Assembly (NCBI RefSeq): GCF_900142655.1
Contig: NZ_FRBQ01000005.1
Coordinates: 62,001-126,000 of the forward strand
DNA from: Phytopseudomonas punonensis
Lineage (GTDB): Bacteria; Pseudomonadota; Gammaproteobacteria; Pseudomonadales; Pseudomonadaceae
Direction: 5' to 3'
Length of the DNA: 64,000 nucleotides
How positions within the stretch are numbered: position 1 is the stretch's first letter; the number at the start of each line of letters is the position of its first letter. The position numbers and the translations under genes are program-made. Below are positions 20,539 through 28,738 of the stretch, one piece after another. The notes below the pieces were generated by a model. It saw only the letters and a program-made list of their open reading frames with translations. It ran no database searches and was not told the origin of the DNA.

Positions 20539-21495
20539 ATGGCCGAGAATATGGATTTAAACGACTTCCACTGGTTGCTGGCCATCGTGCAGAGCATCGA
20601 TGTCGGTGTTGTCGTGCTCGATCGCGAGTACCGCGTCGAGGTGTGGAACAGCTTTATGGAAAACCACTCCGGGCGTACCGCGCGCGATGCGGCAGAGCGT
20701 TCGTTCTTCGAGCTATTTCCGGAGGTCGAGGAGCGCTGGTTTCGTAACAAGGTGGAAAACGTCGTTACGCTCGGTACGCCAGCGTTCACCATCTGGGAGC
20801 AGCGGCCGTACCTGGTGCGCTTCAAGAACTACCAGCCGATCACCGGGCTGGAAGATTTCATGTACCAGAACACCACCATCATGCCGCTGCAAGCCACCAA
20901 CAGTAAGATCGAGCACCTGTGTTTGATCATCTATGACGTGACGGGTGTGGCGGTGAACAAGCGCCAGCTGCAGGCCATGAGCGATCAGTTCAAGCACCTG
21001 TCGCGCACCGATCGCCTCACCGGCCTGAATAACCGGGGCCACTGGGAAGAAGAACTCAAGCGCGAGCATGCTCGCCATCGTCGTTATGGCAGCAAGGCTT
21101 CGCTGGTGATCTTCGATATCGACCATTTCAAGAAGGTTAACGACACCTACGGTCATCAGGCTGGCGACGCGGTAATCCAGAATGTGGCCAAGGTGCTGCG
21201 CGAGCAACTGCGTGACACCGATATTGCTGGCCGCTATGGCGGTGAAGAGTTCGTGGTGTTGTTGCCGGATGTCGATGCGGCTGGCGGGCGGGTGTTTGCC
21301 GAGCGCCTAAGGATGATCGTCGAGCGTTTGCAGGTCAGCTACGAAGGGCAGGTGATTCCCTTCACCATCAGCCTTGGCGTAGCCGACCTGAGTGAGCCCA
21401 GCCACGATCACCAACAGGTCATCCAATGGGCCGACCAGGCCCTGTACAACTCCAAGCGCAATGGCCGCAACCAAGTAACCGTATTTGGCGCCTAG
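20539..21495 (+). CDS. PAS-GGDEF diguanylate cyclase
   Basis: A 318-residue cytoplasmic protein. An N-terminal PAS-like domain (about 10-140) senses an unknown signal, and a GGDEF domain (about 155-318) makes c-di-GMP from two GTP. The active-site loop is GGEEF at 234-238, with substrate residues in DIDHFKKVND. An inhibitory I-site R225-xx-D228 lies exactly five residues upstream, so product inhibition is expected. There is no membrane segment. It follows the REC-CheC gene by 5 bp, so it is translated from the same message and probably regulated by or with it. Confidence 0.92.
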   Translation: MAENMDLNDFHWLLAIVQSIDVGVVVLDREYRVEVWNSFMENHSGRTARDAAERSFFELFPEVEERWFRNKVENVVTLGTPAFTIWEQRPYLVRFKNYQPITGLEDFMYQNTTIMPLQATNSKIEHLCLIIYDVTGVAVNKRQLQAMSDQFKHLSRTDRLTGLNNRGHWEEELKREHARHRRYGSKASLVIFDIDHFKKVNDTYGHQAGDAVIQNVAKVLREQLRDTDIAGRYGGEEFVVLLPDVDAAGGRVFAERLRMIVERLQVSYEGQVIPFTISLGVADLSEPSHDHQQVIQWADQALYNSKRNGRNQVTVFGA

Positions 21496-21540
21496 CCCGG
21501 CTGCCGAATCGCTGCGGGTGAGCGTGCCAGCAGCGCGCGG

Positions 21541-21792
21541 TTACGCACCAGTAGCATCGCACCCTCCTGTTTTGAATACGCGTAAGGTCGAGGGCGGGTT
21601 GGCGGCAAGCTTGGCGGCAGGGCGGATAGGGCGGCGCACCAGCTCACCCGAGCAATTCGGGCAGCGACCTTCCAGGAAGGTATATGCGCAGTCGCTGCAG
21701 TAGGTGCATTCAAATGAACAGATGCGCGCCTCCGTGGATTCCGGGGGCAGGTCGCAATTACAGCATTCGCAGTTCGGGCGCAGTTCAAGCAT
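21541..21792 (-). CDS. DUF1272 zinc-ribbon-like protein
   Basis: An 83-residue protein of the DUF1272 family, recognised by its dense cysteine pattern NCECCNC ... CSFECTYCSDC ... RCPNC, ten cysteines in the first 47 residues, followed by the GELVRRP segment. It probably binds zinc structurally. Its start overlaps the end of the GlxA-type regulator by 8 bp, so the two are translationally coupled. The function is unknown. Confidence 0.85.
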   Translation of the reverse strand: MLELRPNCECCNCDLPPESTEARICSFECTYCSDCAYTFLEGRCPNCSGELVRRPIRPAAKLAANPPSTLRVFKTGGCDATGA

Positions 21793-22795
21793 GGGTTATC
21801 TCCTGGCCGAAACGTTCGGCGTATTGCTGGGGGCTGATGGACAAGTGTTTGTGAAAGACCCGGCGCAGGTTTTCCGGATGGCCGAAGCCGGTTAGCCGGG
21901 CCACGGTACTAATCGAGGCTTGGGCGTCCTGCAGCAATGCGCGGGCCGCTTCCAGGCGGATGCGCTCCACATAGGCTGCCGGCCCTGTGCCCAGTTCCTT
22001 GGCGAACACCCGAGACAGGGTTCGCGGCGCCATATTCGCCCTGTTTGCCAGCGCCTCCAGTGACAGGTCAGCGCCCAGGTTGGCAGGAATCCACTCCAGC
22101 AATTCGGCGAGGCGTGGTGTACGGCTTGGCTCGGGTGCGAGCAGAGCGCTGAACTGGGCCTGGCCACCGGGGCGGCGCAGAAACATCACCAGGCGGCGAG
22201 CGACGGCCAGTGCTAGGCTGCGACCCAGGTCGGCTTCGACGAGTGCCAGCGCAAGATCGATACCGGCGGTGACGCCTGCGGAGGTGAACAGGTGAGCGCT
22301 GCCGTCCATAGCGTTTGGGTCGTAGGTGTGCAGGCAGTCGTTGTCGACGATCAGCTTGCCGTCTTGGCGCAGCGTTTCGATATCGGCCCAATGCGTGGTG
22401 ACGCGCTGGCCGACGAGCAAGCCGGTACGGGCCAGAATCAACGCACCTGAACAAACCGAGCCGAGACGACGAATCTGCGGTTCAGCATTGTATAGCCAGG
22501 CCAACAGCTGCTGATTCTCACATTGCTGCGTTTCGCCGATACCACCAGGAATCAGCAAGGTATCCAGCATGGCAGGGGCGACGTCGCTCCAGGCAACATC
22601 GGCAATGAAGCGCATGCCTGCGGAACTCGGCACGGTGCCTGCCTCATCGCTGAGCATCAGGATCCGATAAGCATCGCCGAGCCCATGGCGATTACGCTCG
22701 ACGTTGGCGGAGGCGAAAACCTGCAAGGGGCCTACCACGTCCAGGCTCATGAAGCCGGGATAGATCAGCGCAGCGATACATTTGGGGTGATCCAT
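21785..22795 (-). CDS. GlxA family transcriptional regulator (DJ-1 + AraC HTH)
   Basis: A 336-residue regulator. The N-terminal DJ-1/PfpI-like domain (about 1-195) carries the nucleophile-elbow cysteine in SVCSGA. The C-terminal AraC-type double helix-turn-helix covers about 235-330, with ANRANMAPRTLSRVF and ISTVARLTGFGHPENLRRVF as the two recognition units. GlxA proteins respond to amines, amino acids or related metabolites; the ligand is not predictable here. I chose the ATG at 22795, preceded by GAGGCG. It is co-encoded with the DUF1272 gene and lies 93 bp downstream of the topoisomerase gene. Confidence 0.88.
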   Translation of the reverse strand: MDHPKCIAALIYPGFMSLDVVGPLQVFASANVERNRHGLGDAYRILMLSDEAGTVPSSAGMRFIADVAWSDVAPAMLDTLLIPGGIGETQQCENQQLLAWLYNAEPQIRRLGSVCSGALILARTGLLVGQRVTTHWADIETLRQDGKLIVDNDCLHTYDPNAMDGSAHLFTSAGVTAGIDLALALVEADLGRSLALAVARRLVMFLRRPGGQAQFSALLAPEPSRTPRLAELLEWIPANLGADLSLEALANRANMAPRTLSRVFAKELGTGPAAYVERIRLEAARALLQDAQASISTVARLTGFGHPENLRRVFHKHLSISPQQYAERFGQEITHA

Positions 22796-22888
22796 GGCGG
22801 CGCCTCGAAGAAGAGGCGACCAGTTTGCGTAGAAAGCCGGATGGCGGCAAGGACATAGATCCCACAAATCACGCCATGCCAATACTGT

Positions 22889-23911
22889 TCAGGTGGTAGG
22901 AAGTTTCTCGAGAAAGCGCATGAGCAGACTCTCTTCACTGCGCAGCCCTTTGCGGGCTGCCGCCAAACGCAGGTCGGCAAGTTCGCCAGCGTGAAACGCC
23001 TCGATCAACGCCGGGTGGATGTAGCACTTGCGGCATACGGCAGGCGTGTTGCGCAGCTCCTCGGACACCTGCTTGACCATAGCGACCACGTGTTTCTTGC
23101 CTGAACTCTCCGGCTGCCACTCCAGCTCGCGCAGCAGCGTCAGGGCCAAGGCGCTGCCGGCCCAGGTGCGATAATCCTTGGCGGTGAAGTCCGCGCCGGT
23201 CAGCTCGCGCAGGTAGTTGTTGATGTCCGTGGAGGTCACGGTATGACGTTCACCTTGGGCATCCAGATACTGGAACAGGTGCTGGCCGGGTAGCTCCAGG
23301 CAACGGCGGATGATGCGTGCCAGACGCCGGTCACTGACTTCCACCTCATGTTCGATACCGCTCTTGCCGCGGAAGTGAAAGCGGATGGCGCTGCCTTGCA
23401 CTTCGACGTGGCGGTTGCGCAGGGTGGTCAGCCCGTAGGAACGGTTTTCCTTGGCATAGCGCACGTTACCGATGCGTATCAATGTGTTATCGAGCAGTGT
23501 AATCACCGTGGCCATGACCTTTTCACGCCCATGCTCGGGCAACAACAGATGTTGCTCTATCGTCTGGCGCAGCTTCGGCAGCGCTTTGCCGAACAGCAGC
23601 AGGTTGGCGTACTTGTCGCTGTCACGTACTTCACGCCAGCGCGGGTGGTAGCGGTACTGCTTGCGGCCCCGGGCGTCGCGACCGGTAGCTTGCAGATGGC
23701 CCTTGGGATCTGGGCAGATCCACACGTCGACATAGGCGGGCGGTATGGCCAAAGCGTTGATGCGGGCGATCTCTTGCGCACCGCGGATACGTTCGCCATC
23801 CGGCTCGAAGTAACAGAATTTGCCACGCAGTTTACGTCGGGTAATGCCGGGGATCCGGTCATCGACGTAGTGCAAGTCGTTGGGCAACTCGCCATTCAAC
23901 AGCGCGGTCAT
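22889..23911 (-). CDS. DNA topoisomerase IB
   Basis: A 340-residue poxvirus-like type IB topoisomerase, which nicks one strand through a 3'-phosphotyrosine and relaxes supercoils of either sign. The catalytic residues are visible: Arg146 in LIRIGN, a Lys in the beta-hairpin, Arg/Lys in KDYRTW at about 245-250, and the nucleophile Tyr297 in RKCYIHP. Length and motifs are normal for the bacterial family. It is scattered in bacteria and often seen as accessory; here its composition matches its neighbours. Confidence 0.92.
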   Translation of the reverse strand: MTALLNGELPNDLHYVDDRIPGITRRKLRGKFCYFEPDGERIRGAQEIARINALAIPPAYVDVWICPDPKGHLQATGRDARGRKQYRYHPRWREVRDSDKYANLLLFGKALPKLRQTIEQHLLLPEHGREKVMATVITLLDNTLIRIGNVRYAKENRSYGLTTLRNRHVEVQGSAIRFHFRGKSGIEHEVEVSDRRLARIIRRCLELPGQHLFQYLDAQGERHTVTSTDINNYLRELTGADFTAKDYRTWAGSALALTLLRELEWQPESSGKKHVVAMVKQVSEELRNTPAVCRKCYIHPALIEAFHAGELADLRLAAARKGLRSEESLLMRFLEKLPTT

Positions 23912-24121
23912 CGTTGAATCTCCAGCGGGGCACCAGGAGAGACAAGCAAACCGAGGGGATGTGCAATCATTTGAATTGCCGAGATGGATACTTCAACGAG
24001 GTTGTGCATGCCGGTCAGCTCGTTACAACAGATAAACACTTAGCCCGACAAACGAGGACGGAAGTTCAGTGTTTTACAGCTGCGGAGCAGGCGGATTAAA
24101 GAGGGCGTAGCGATTAGGACA

Positions 24122-24151
24122 AGTTGCCGCACCCTCGGGTGCGGCAACTTA
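24122..24151 (-). terminator. Perfect 14-bp hairpin, probable terminator
   Basis: AAGTTGCCGCACCC and GGGTGCGGCAACTT pair perfectly around a two-base centre. It lies 27 bp past the stop of the small gene at 24179 on the minus strand. No U-tract follows on either strand, so it may act as an RNA 3' stabiliser or a weak terminator. Confidence 0.5.
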
Positions 24152-24178
24152 CATCGGCGTAGTAATAAAACGCCGTGC

Positions 24179-24448
24179 TTATGCCGGCATGGTCCATGGA
24201 GCGAGGTCGAAGCCTTTGCGGCTCAGCTCGTCACGGGACTTTTTCAATGCCTTGGCCAGTTCTTGCGGGTCGCTGTAAATGCTGCTGGTGAGTTGCGCAC
24301 GGTCGATCAACGGGGTGTTGGTACGGTCCACAACAGTCAGGCTCAGCACGCCAGTGCCATCCTGTGGAGCCCAGGCCACGCAGTGAAAAGGTTGAAAGGC
24401 GCGGTCGGCGATCAGCAGTGCATCATTGAAACGCAGCGAAGCGTTCAT
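24179..24448 (-). CDS. Hypothetical protein, 89 residues
   Basis: A small cytoplasmic protein with no signal peptide or named motif. It has a beta-rich first half (FHCVAWAPQDGTGVLSLTVVD) and a charged helical tail (AKALKKSRDELSRKGFDL). The start is ATG 24448 with GGAG upstream. I do not recognise the family. It stands alone between topoisomerase IB and the patatin gene. Confidence 0.65.
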   Translation of the reverse strand: MNASLRFNDALLIADRAFQPFHCVAWAPQDGTGVLSLTVVDRTNTPLIDRAQLTSSIYSDPQELAKALKKSRDELSRKGFDLAPWTMPA

Positions 24449-24475
24449 GGGGTCGGTTCTCCGAGGTTTTCCCAA

Positions 24476-24824
24476 TGATTCATAGTGTCAGCGAGCTCGT
24501 TAACGCTGACGTTCCTAGCTGTTGATGATTCGATGAGCCCTCCAAGTCACATCCAATTAAATTAATTTTCGAAAAAAATGAAAATTAAGTTGTGAAGTTG
24601 ACGAGCATCAAAGTTTTCAAGGGTTGCAACACGCCACTTGGCGTTGCTGTCATGGCTAACCAGATGAAATGGCATCAACACCAGATAGGAAAATAGCGGT
24701 GGTGATCAGTTCCGCTAAGTTCAGATTTTTTATTAATAGGACCAGGCGTTTAACTTCGTTAAACCAGTTGTTGCCGGCTTTCTGACGGCCAGCCTTATAC
24801 GTGTCTCGGCTTACTCGGAACGCT
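24476..24824. other. AT-rich intergenic region with inverted repeats
   Basis: About 350 bp with no supported gene. It is notably AT-rich around 24550-24600, in contrast to the surroundings. It holds the perfect inverted repeat TTAATTTTC / GAAAATTAA (24562-24570 and 24580-24588, 9-nt spacer) and a second, GTTTAAC-TTC-GTTAAAC, at 24748-24764. These could be protein-binding sites, a terminator for the patatin gene, or part of a small RNA; the sequence does not decide. Confidence 0.5.
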
Positions 24825-25904
24825 CTAGAGCGGCATCAGGCACTCGCTCAGGCGACCTTTCTCGGCCAGCTCAAGGAACTCATCGCCCATGCGTCGACTT
24901 TCTTCCATGGCCTGGCGCCAGTAGCGCTCGCGTCCGGTGTCGTCACCGATAAAACGGGAGAAGTCCTTGCGGTCCGGCAGTTTTCCGTAAGGCAAGCGGG
25001 CCAGGTAGTCGCGAGAGGGCGCAAGCAGCAGAACGTCCTGCAGGCGTGTTGCGTCACCGCGACGCCAGGGCATGCCCTTGTCGAACCAGCCGGGGATGAT
25101 GCGATCGGTGAAGTGTGGGTACAGCACGATGTCATCACCGCTGTAGGGCAGGTCCAGGTGGTAATCCAGCAAACCGCCATCTCGATAGGTGCCCGGGCCA
25201 ACGCCCGGAATGTCACGTACGCCCTGCATCACGAAGGGAATCGAGCCAGAGGCCAGCAGAGCATGGCGCAGGTTGCCAACATCCAGCGGCAGGCAGCGCG
25301 AAGGAAAGTCGGTAAGCGGATGCAGCGGCGGCGCCATGCGCGCATCGTGAAGAATCACTCGTTCGAAGTGACGAGCCAGGCGAGGGCGACCGAGCAAGTT
25401 GCTGCCGATCACCGAAGACAGCCCAATGCCCAGGGAGCGTCGATCATCCGCGGCGAGTCGGCCATGACTTTTCACCACCATGATGTTGAGGCGGTAGTGC
25501 GGGTTGTCGAGCACCGCAGCATCCTGATGCTGCAGCAGCTCGTCGAGCATCTGCACGCAGCGCTGGGTCACGTCGAGGATGCTCACGCCCTTGGCGAAGC
25601 GCATGCCGGTATACAACTCGCCAAGACGCTGCAGCGCTTGCGCAGGTTCCGGCAGGCAAGCACTGGCGAAGCGCCAGGAACCGATAGAGGCGCCGATCAG
25701 CGAGCGCTCGCGCGGCGCTCTGGCCAGCCAGTCGCCGAACAGGGCGATATCCAGCCCTTGAATGCCCAGCGCCTTGGGCCCGCCTGCTGCGCCAGGCAGG
25801 GTGCCTACATCGGCAGGCTGCAGGCCACGCTCACGAATGCGCGCCAGGGCGCGATGGCCGGCCTTGAGTGTGAGGGCTGGGAATTTGATCTGAATGGCAC
25901 TCAT
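24825..25904 (-). CDS. Patatin-like phospholipase
   Basis: A 359-residue predicted acyl hydrolase. The patatin elements are in order: oxyanion hole GGPK at 41-44, nucleophile Ser73 in GASIG (71-75), and the catalytic aspartate in YRDGGLLDYH. There is no signal peptide or membrane anchor, so it is probably cytoplasmic and acts on lipids or acyl esters. It is single and divergent from the PepSY/two-component operon. The substrate is unknown. Confidence 0.87.
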   Translation of the reverse strand: MSAIQIKFPALTLKAGHRALARIRERGLQPADVGTLPGAAGGPKALGIQGLDIALFGDWLARAPRERSLIGASIGSWRFASACLPEPAQALQRLGELYTGMRFAKGVSILDVTQRCVQMLDELLQHQDAAVLDNPHYRLNIMVVKSHGRLAADDRRSLGIGLSSVIGSNLLGRPRLARHFERVILHDARMAPPLHPLTDFPSRCLPLDVGNLRHALLASGSIPFVMQGVRDIPGVGPGTYRDGGLLDYHLDLPYSGDDIVLYPHFTDRIIPGWFDKGMPWRRGDATRLQDVLLLAPSRDYLARLPYGKLPDRKDFSRFIGDDTGRERYWRQAMEESRRMGDEFLELAEKGRLSECLMPL

Positions 25905-25967
25905 GCCGACCTCCGCTGAAGAGGCGTCAGTATAGGGCTATGACCTGCGCGGGTCTGTGGCGCAATT

Positions 25968-26000
25968 TCAGGTTGAATTAAGTCGACCCTTTTAACCTGA
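25968..26000 (+). promoter_or_regulatory. Palindromic operator candidate before the PepSY/two-component operon
   Basis: TCAGGTT at 25968-25974 and AACCTGA at 25994-26000 form a perfect 7-bp inverted repeat around a TCGA centre, 35 bp before the first gene. Inside it TTAAG (25978) and TTAAC (25992) form a direct repeat 14 bp apart. From memory, BqsR binds TTAAG-N6-TTAAG, so this is similar but spaced differently. Autoregulation by the downstream regulator is an inference. Confidence 0.5.
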
Positions 26001-26034
26001 GCATCGTCCAGACAAGATCACTCAGGAGATCACC

Positions 26035-26343
26035 ATGAAAAAATTGACCGCACTGTTCGCCGTTGCTGCTCTGACCGCCACCGCTGGTATCGCTCAGGCC
26101 CGTGATCTGGGCCCGGACGAGGCGCTGAAACTGCGTGATGCCGGTACCATTCAGTCATTCGAAAAGCTCAATGAGGCTGCCCTTGCTGCCCATCCCGGCG
26201 GTAAACTGGGCGATACCGAACTCGAGGAAGAATATGGTCGCTACCTCTATCAGGTAGAAATCCGCGACGCCCAGAACCAGAAGTGGGATGTCGAACTGGA
26301 TGCAACCAATGGCACCGTCCTCAAGAACCATCAGGATGATTGA
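26035..26343 (+). CDS. PepSY domain periplasmic protein (BqsP-like)
   Basis: A 102-residue protein. The signal peptide MKKLTALFAVAALTATAGIAQA ends at an AxA site, leaving a mature domain of about 80 residues. The acidic PepSY fold (ELEEEYGRYLYQVEIRD ... DATNGTVL) is typical of small periplasmic partners of two-component systems. An AGGAGAT site lies before the ATG. It is the first gene of a four-gene operon, and its stop overlaps the start of the second PepSY gene. By synteny with P. aeruginosa it corresponds to a protein of the bqs/car locus that responds to iron or calcium; a role in metal binding or sensor modulation is inferred. Confidence 0.85.
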   Translation: MKKLTALFAVAALTATAGIAQARDLGPDEALKLRDAGTIQSFEKLNEAALAAHPGGKLGDTELEEEYGRYLYQVEIRDAQNQKWDVELDATNGTVLKNHQDD

Positions 26344-26657
26344 TGAAAGGCAACCCGATTTTGCGCGGCATCTGCATCGTTACGCTGGCGACGCTGACTT
26401 GCGTCGCCAGCGCGCGTGATCTCGATCAGGACGAAGCCCGCGATCTGCGCTTGAGCGGCGTGATCCTGCCGCTCGACCAGCTCATGCGCGCAGCACTGGA
26501 GCGTTACCCCGGTGCGACCCTGCTCGAAGCGGAGCTGGAGGAAGAGGACGATGTATTCGTCTATGAAGTCGAGCTGCTGACCCGGGAGGGCGTGGTTCGC
26601 GAACTGGAACTCGACGCCCACGACGGCAAGATCCTGAAGGATGAGGTAGACGACTGA
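26343..26657 (+). CDS. Second PepSY domain periplasmic protein (BqsQ-like)
   Basis: A 104-residue paralogue of the preceding gene. It has a signal peptide (hydrophobic [15 protein letters not shown]) and a PepSY domain with a very acidic ELEEEDD patch and the conserved LDAHDGKIL ending. Its ATG overlaps the upstream stop by one base, and the response regulator starts 1 bp after its own stop, so the group is tightly coupled. The acidic patch could bind cations; this is not shown. Confidence 0.82.
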   Translation: MKGNPILRGICIVTLATLTCVASARDLDQDEARDLRLSGVILPLDQLMRAALERYPGATLLEAELEEEDDVFVYEVELLTREGVVRELELDAHDGKILKDEVDD

Positions 26658-26658
26658 C

Positions 26659-27327
26659 ATGCGCCTGTTGCTGGTTGAAGACCACGTTCCGCTTGCTGAT
26701 GAACTGACTGCCTCGCTGACCCGCCAGGGATATGCCGTGGATTGGCTCGCTGATGGCCGCGATGCCGTCTACCAGGGCGCCAGTGAGCCCTATGACCTGA
26801 TCATTCTCGACCTCGGCTTGCCTGGCAAGCCGGGGCTCGAGGTGTTGCAGGAATGGCGCCAGGGCGGCCTGGTGACCCCAGTGCTGATCCTCACCGCACG
26901 CGGCTCCTGGGCAGAGCGGATCGAAGGCCTGAAAGTCGGCGCCGATGATTATCTGACCAAGCCGTTTCATCCCGAAGAGCTGCAATTGCGCATTCAGTCG
27001 CTGCTGCGCCGTGCCCGTGGTCTGGCCAACCAGCCGCAATTGCAGGCAGCCGGCTTGCACCTGGATGAAAGCCGCCAGTGCGTCAGCCGAGGCGATCAGC
27101 AGATCGAACTGACTGCTGCGGAGTTTCGCCTGCTGCGCTACTTCATGCTGCATGCCGGGCAGATCCTCTCCAAAAGCCACCTGGCCGAGCACCTTTACGA
27201 CGGCGAGACCGAGCGTGACTCCAACGTTATCGAAGTGCACGTCAATCACCTGCGCCGCAAGCTCGGCCGCGAGGTGATCGAAACCCGCCGCGGGCAGGGC
27301 TATCGGTTCACCGGTAGCGCCGCTTGA
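26659..27327 (+). CDS. OmpR-family response regulator (BqsR/CarR-like)
   Basis: A 222-residue DNA-binding response regulator. The REC domain has Glu7/Asp8, phosphoacceptor Asp51 (IILDLGLPG) and Lys101 (LTKPF). The C-terminal winged helix covers about 125-220, with [14 protein letters not shown] and the recognition region [16 protein letters not shown]. It is closest to the PhoP/QseB/BqsR group. Its stop overlaps the TTG start of the kinase gene. By gene order it is probably BqsR (CarR), which in P. aeruginosa answers Fe(II) and Ca(II); that identity is inferred. Confidence 0.9.
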   Translation: MRLLLVEDHVPLADELTASLTRQGYAVDWLADGRDAVYQGASEPYDLIILDLGLPGKPGLEVLQEWRQGGLVTPVLILTARGSWAERIEGLKVGADDYLTKPFHPEELQLRIQSLLRRARGLANQPQLQAAGLHLDESRQCVSRGDQQIELTAAEFRLLRYFMLHAGQILSKSHLAEHLYDGETERDSNVIEVHVNHLRRKLGREVIETRRGQGYRFTGSAA

Positions 27328-28646
27328 GGTCGATTCAGCGACGCCTGAGCCTGGGGCTGATCAGCGTGCTGCTAATCATCGGCCTGTTGCTCGCGCAAAC
27401 CTGCCTGTGGCTATTCGATAGCAACCTGCGGCGCTACATTCAAACCGGGCTCGAAGAGGAAGCGCAATCGCTGTTGATCGCGCTGGTGCGTGGGCCATCC
27501 GGCATCCAGCTCGAGGAGTCGCGGCTCAGTGCAGCCTACCAGCGGCCCTATTCAGGCCTGTATTTCCGTATCGATTTTGCCGACAAGAGCTGGCGCTCGC
27601 GTTCACTGTGGGACAGCGAGTTGCGACCTGCCGATGTGGACGGCCTGCAGCCCGAATTGCAGGACGGCCCGCAGGGCCAGGTGCTGGTATCGTTTCGCGG
27701 CGAATACCGGCGTTTCGGGCAGAACCTGACCATTACCGTGGCCCGCGATTACACGCCGGTACTGGACAGTTTCCGACGGGTACAGCGCATCGGGTTGGGG
27801 TTGGGCCTGGGTGGCTTGGCGCTGATCCTGCTGTTGCAGCGTCTGGCGGTCAGCCGTGCGCTGCGCCCGCTAGAGCAGACTCGTGTGCAGATCGCCCAGC
27901 TGCAGCAAGGACAGCGCTCGGAACTCGACGAGCAGGTGCCTGAAGAACTGGAGCCGCTGGTCGAGCAAATTAATCACTTGCTGGCCCACACTGAAGACAC
28001 CCTCAAGCGCTCGCGTAACGCCCTCGGCAATCTCGGGCATGCCCTGAAAACGCCATTGGCGGTACTGGTCAACCTGGCATCCCGAGACGAGCTGCGTGCC
28101 CTTCCGGAGCTGCGTGACAACCTGCTGGAGCACCTGCAGCAGATCGAGCAGCGCATCGCCCGCGAGCTTGGCCGTGCGCGGCTGGCCGGCGAAGCACTGC
28201 CCGGCGCACATTTCGATTGCCAGGAAGAACTGCCAGGGTTGTTCGCCACTCTCGGCATGATTCACGACAGTGGCATCGAACTCAGCTGGCAAGCTTCGCC
28301 GCCGGATCTGCGCCTGCCGCGTGATCGTGAGGATCTCTTGGAGCTGCTCGGCAACCTGCTGGATAACGCCTGCAAATGGACCGACAGCCAAGTGCGCCTG
28401 ACTGTTGAACGCACGGGCAATGCCTACGTGCTTAGCGTCGATGACGATGGCCCCGGAATCGAGAGCGAGCGTCGCGAGGAGGTGCTAAGCCGCGGCATTC
28501 GTCTGGATGAGCAGACCGCAGGCCATGGCCTGGGATTGGGCATCGTGCGCGATATCGTCGATGCGTGGGACGGCACCTTGTCGCTGCATGACAGTGAACT
28601 GGGTGGGCTGCAGGTAAGAATCGAGTTGCCGTTGCGTGCTCGATAA
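27324..28646 (+). CDS. Sensor histidine kinase (BqsS/CarS-like)
   Basis: A 440-residue inner-membrane kinase. The first membrane helix is at about residues 10-31, the periplasmic sensor at about 32-153, and the second helix at about 155-172. A dimerisation domain follows with phospho-His239 in NLGHALKTP, then an ATPase domain with N-box [10 protein letters not shown] and the DDGPGI and GHGLGLGI glycine boxes. It resembles PhoQ in the H-box. The sensor loop has acidic clusters (GLEEEAQ, QLEES) but no RExxE, the Fe(II) motif described for BqsS. The start is TTG, overlapping the regulator stop; no in-frame ATG fits before the first helix. Confidence 0.88.
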   Translation: MRSIQRRLSLGLISVLLIIGLLLAQTCLWLFDSNLRRYIQTGLEEEAQSLLIALVRGPSGIQLEESRLSAAYQRPYSGLYFRIDFADKSWRSRSLWDSELRPADVDGLQPELQDGPQGQVLVSFRGEYRRFGQNLTITVARDYTPVLDSFRRVQRIGLGLGLGGLALILLLQRLAVSRALRPLEQTRVQIAQLQQGQRSELDEQVPEELEPLVEQINHLLAHTEDTLKRSRNALGNLGHALKTPLAVLVNLASRDELRALPELRDNLLEHLQQIEQRIARELGRARLAGEALPGAHFDCQEELPGLFATLGMIHDSGIELSWQASPPDLRLPRDREDLLELLGNLLDNACKWTDSQVRLTVERTGNAYVLSVDDDGPGIESERREEVLSRGIRLDEQTAGHGLGLGIVRDIVDAWDGTLSLHDSELGGLQVRIELPLRAR

Positions 28647-28667
28647 CCGTTTCTAGCAACGGCTCAC

Positions 28668-28730
28668 GAGTTTCGCTTCGCTCTTCTCGGGCTACGCAGG
28701 CGGATCGGGTAGAGCGATGCGCCTGCGTAG
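28668..28730. repeat. REP-like intergenic repeat
   Basis: An 11-bp perfect inverted repeat, CTACGCAGGCG (28692-28702) and CGCCTGCGTAG (28720-28730), encloses GGGTAGAGCGATG, and CGCTTCGCTC lies before it. It shares the GTAGAGCGA and GCTTCGCTC elements with the repeat at 33915-34070. It separates the convergent kinase and FMN reductase genes and may also limit transcription. Confidence 0.6.
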
Positions 28731-28738
28731 CTCGCGGA

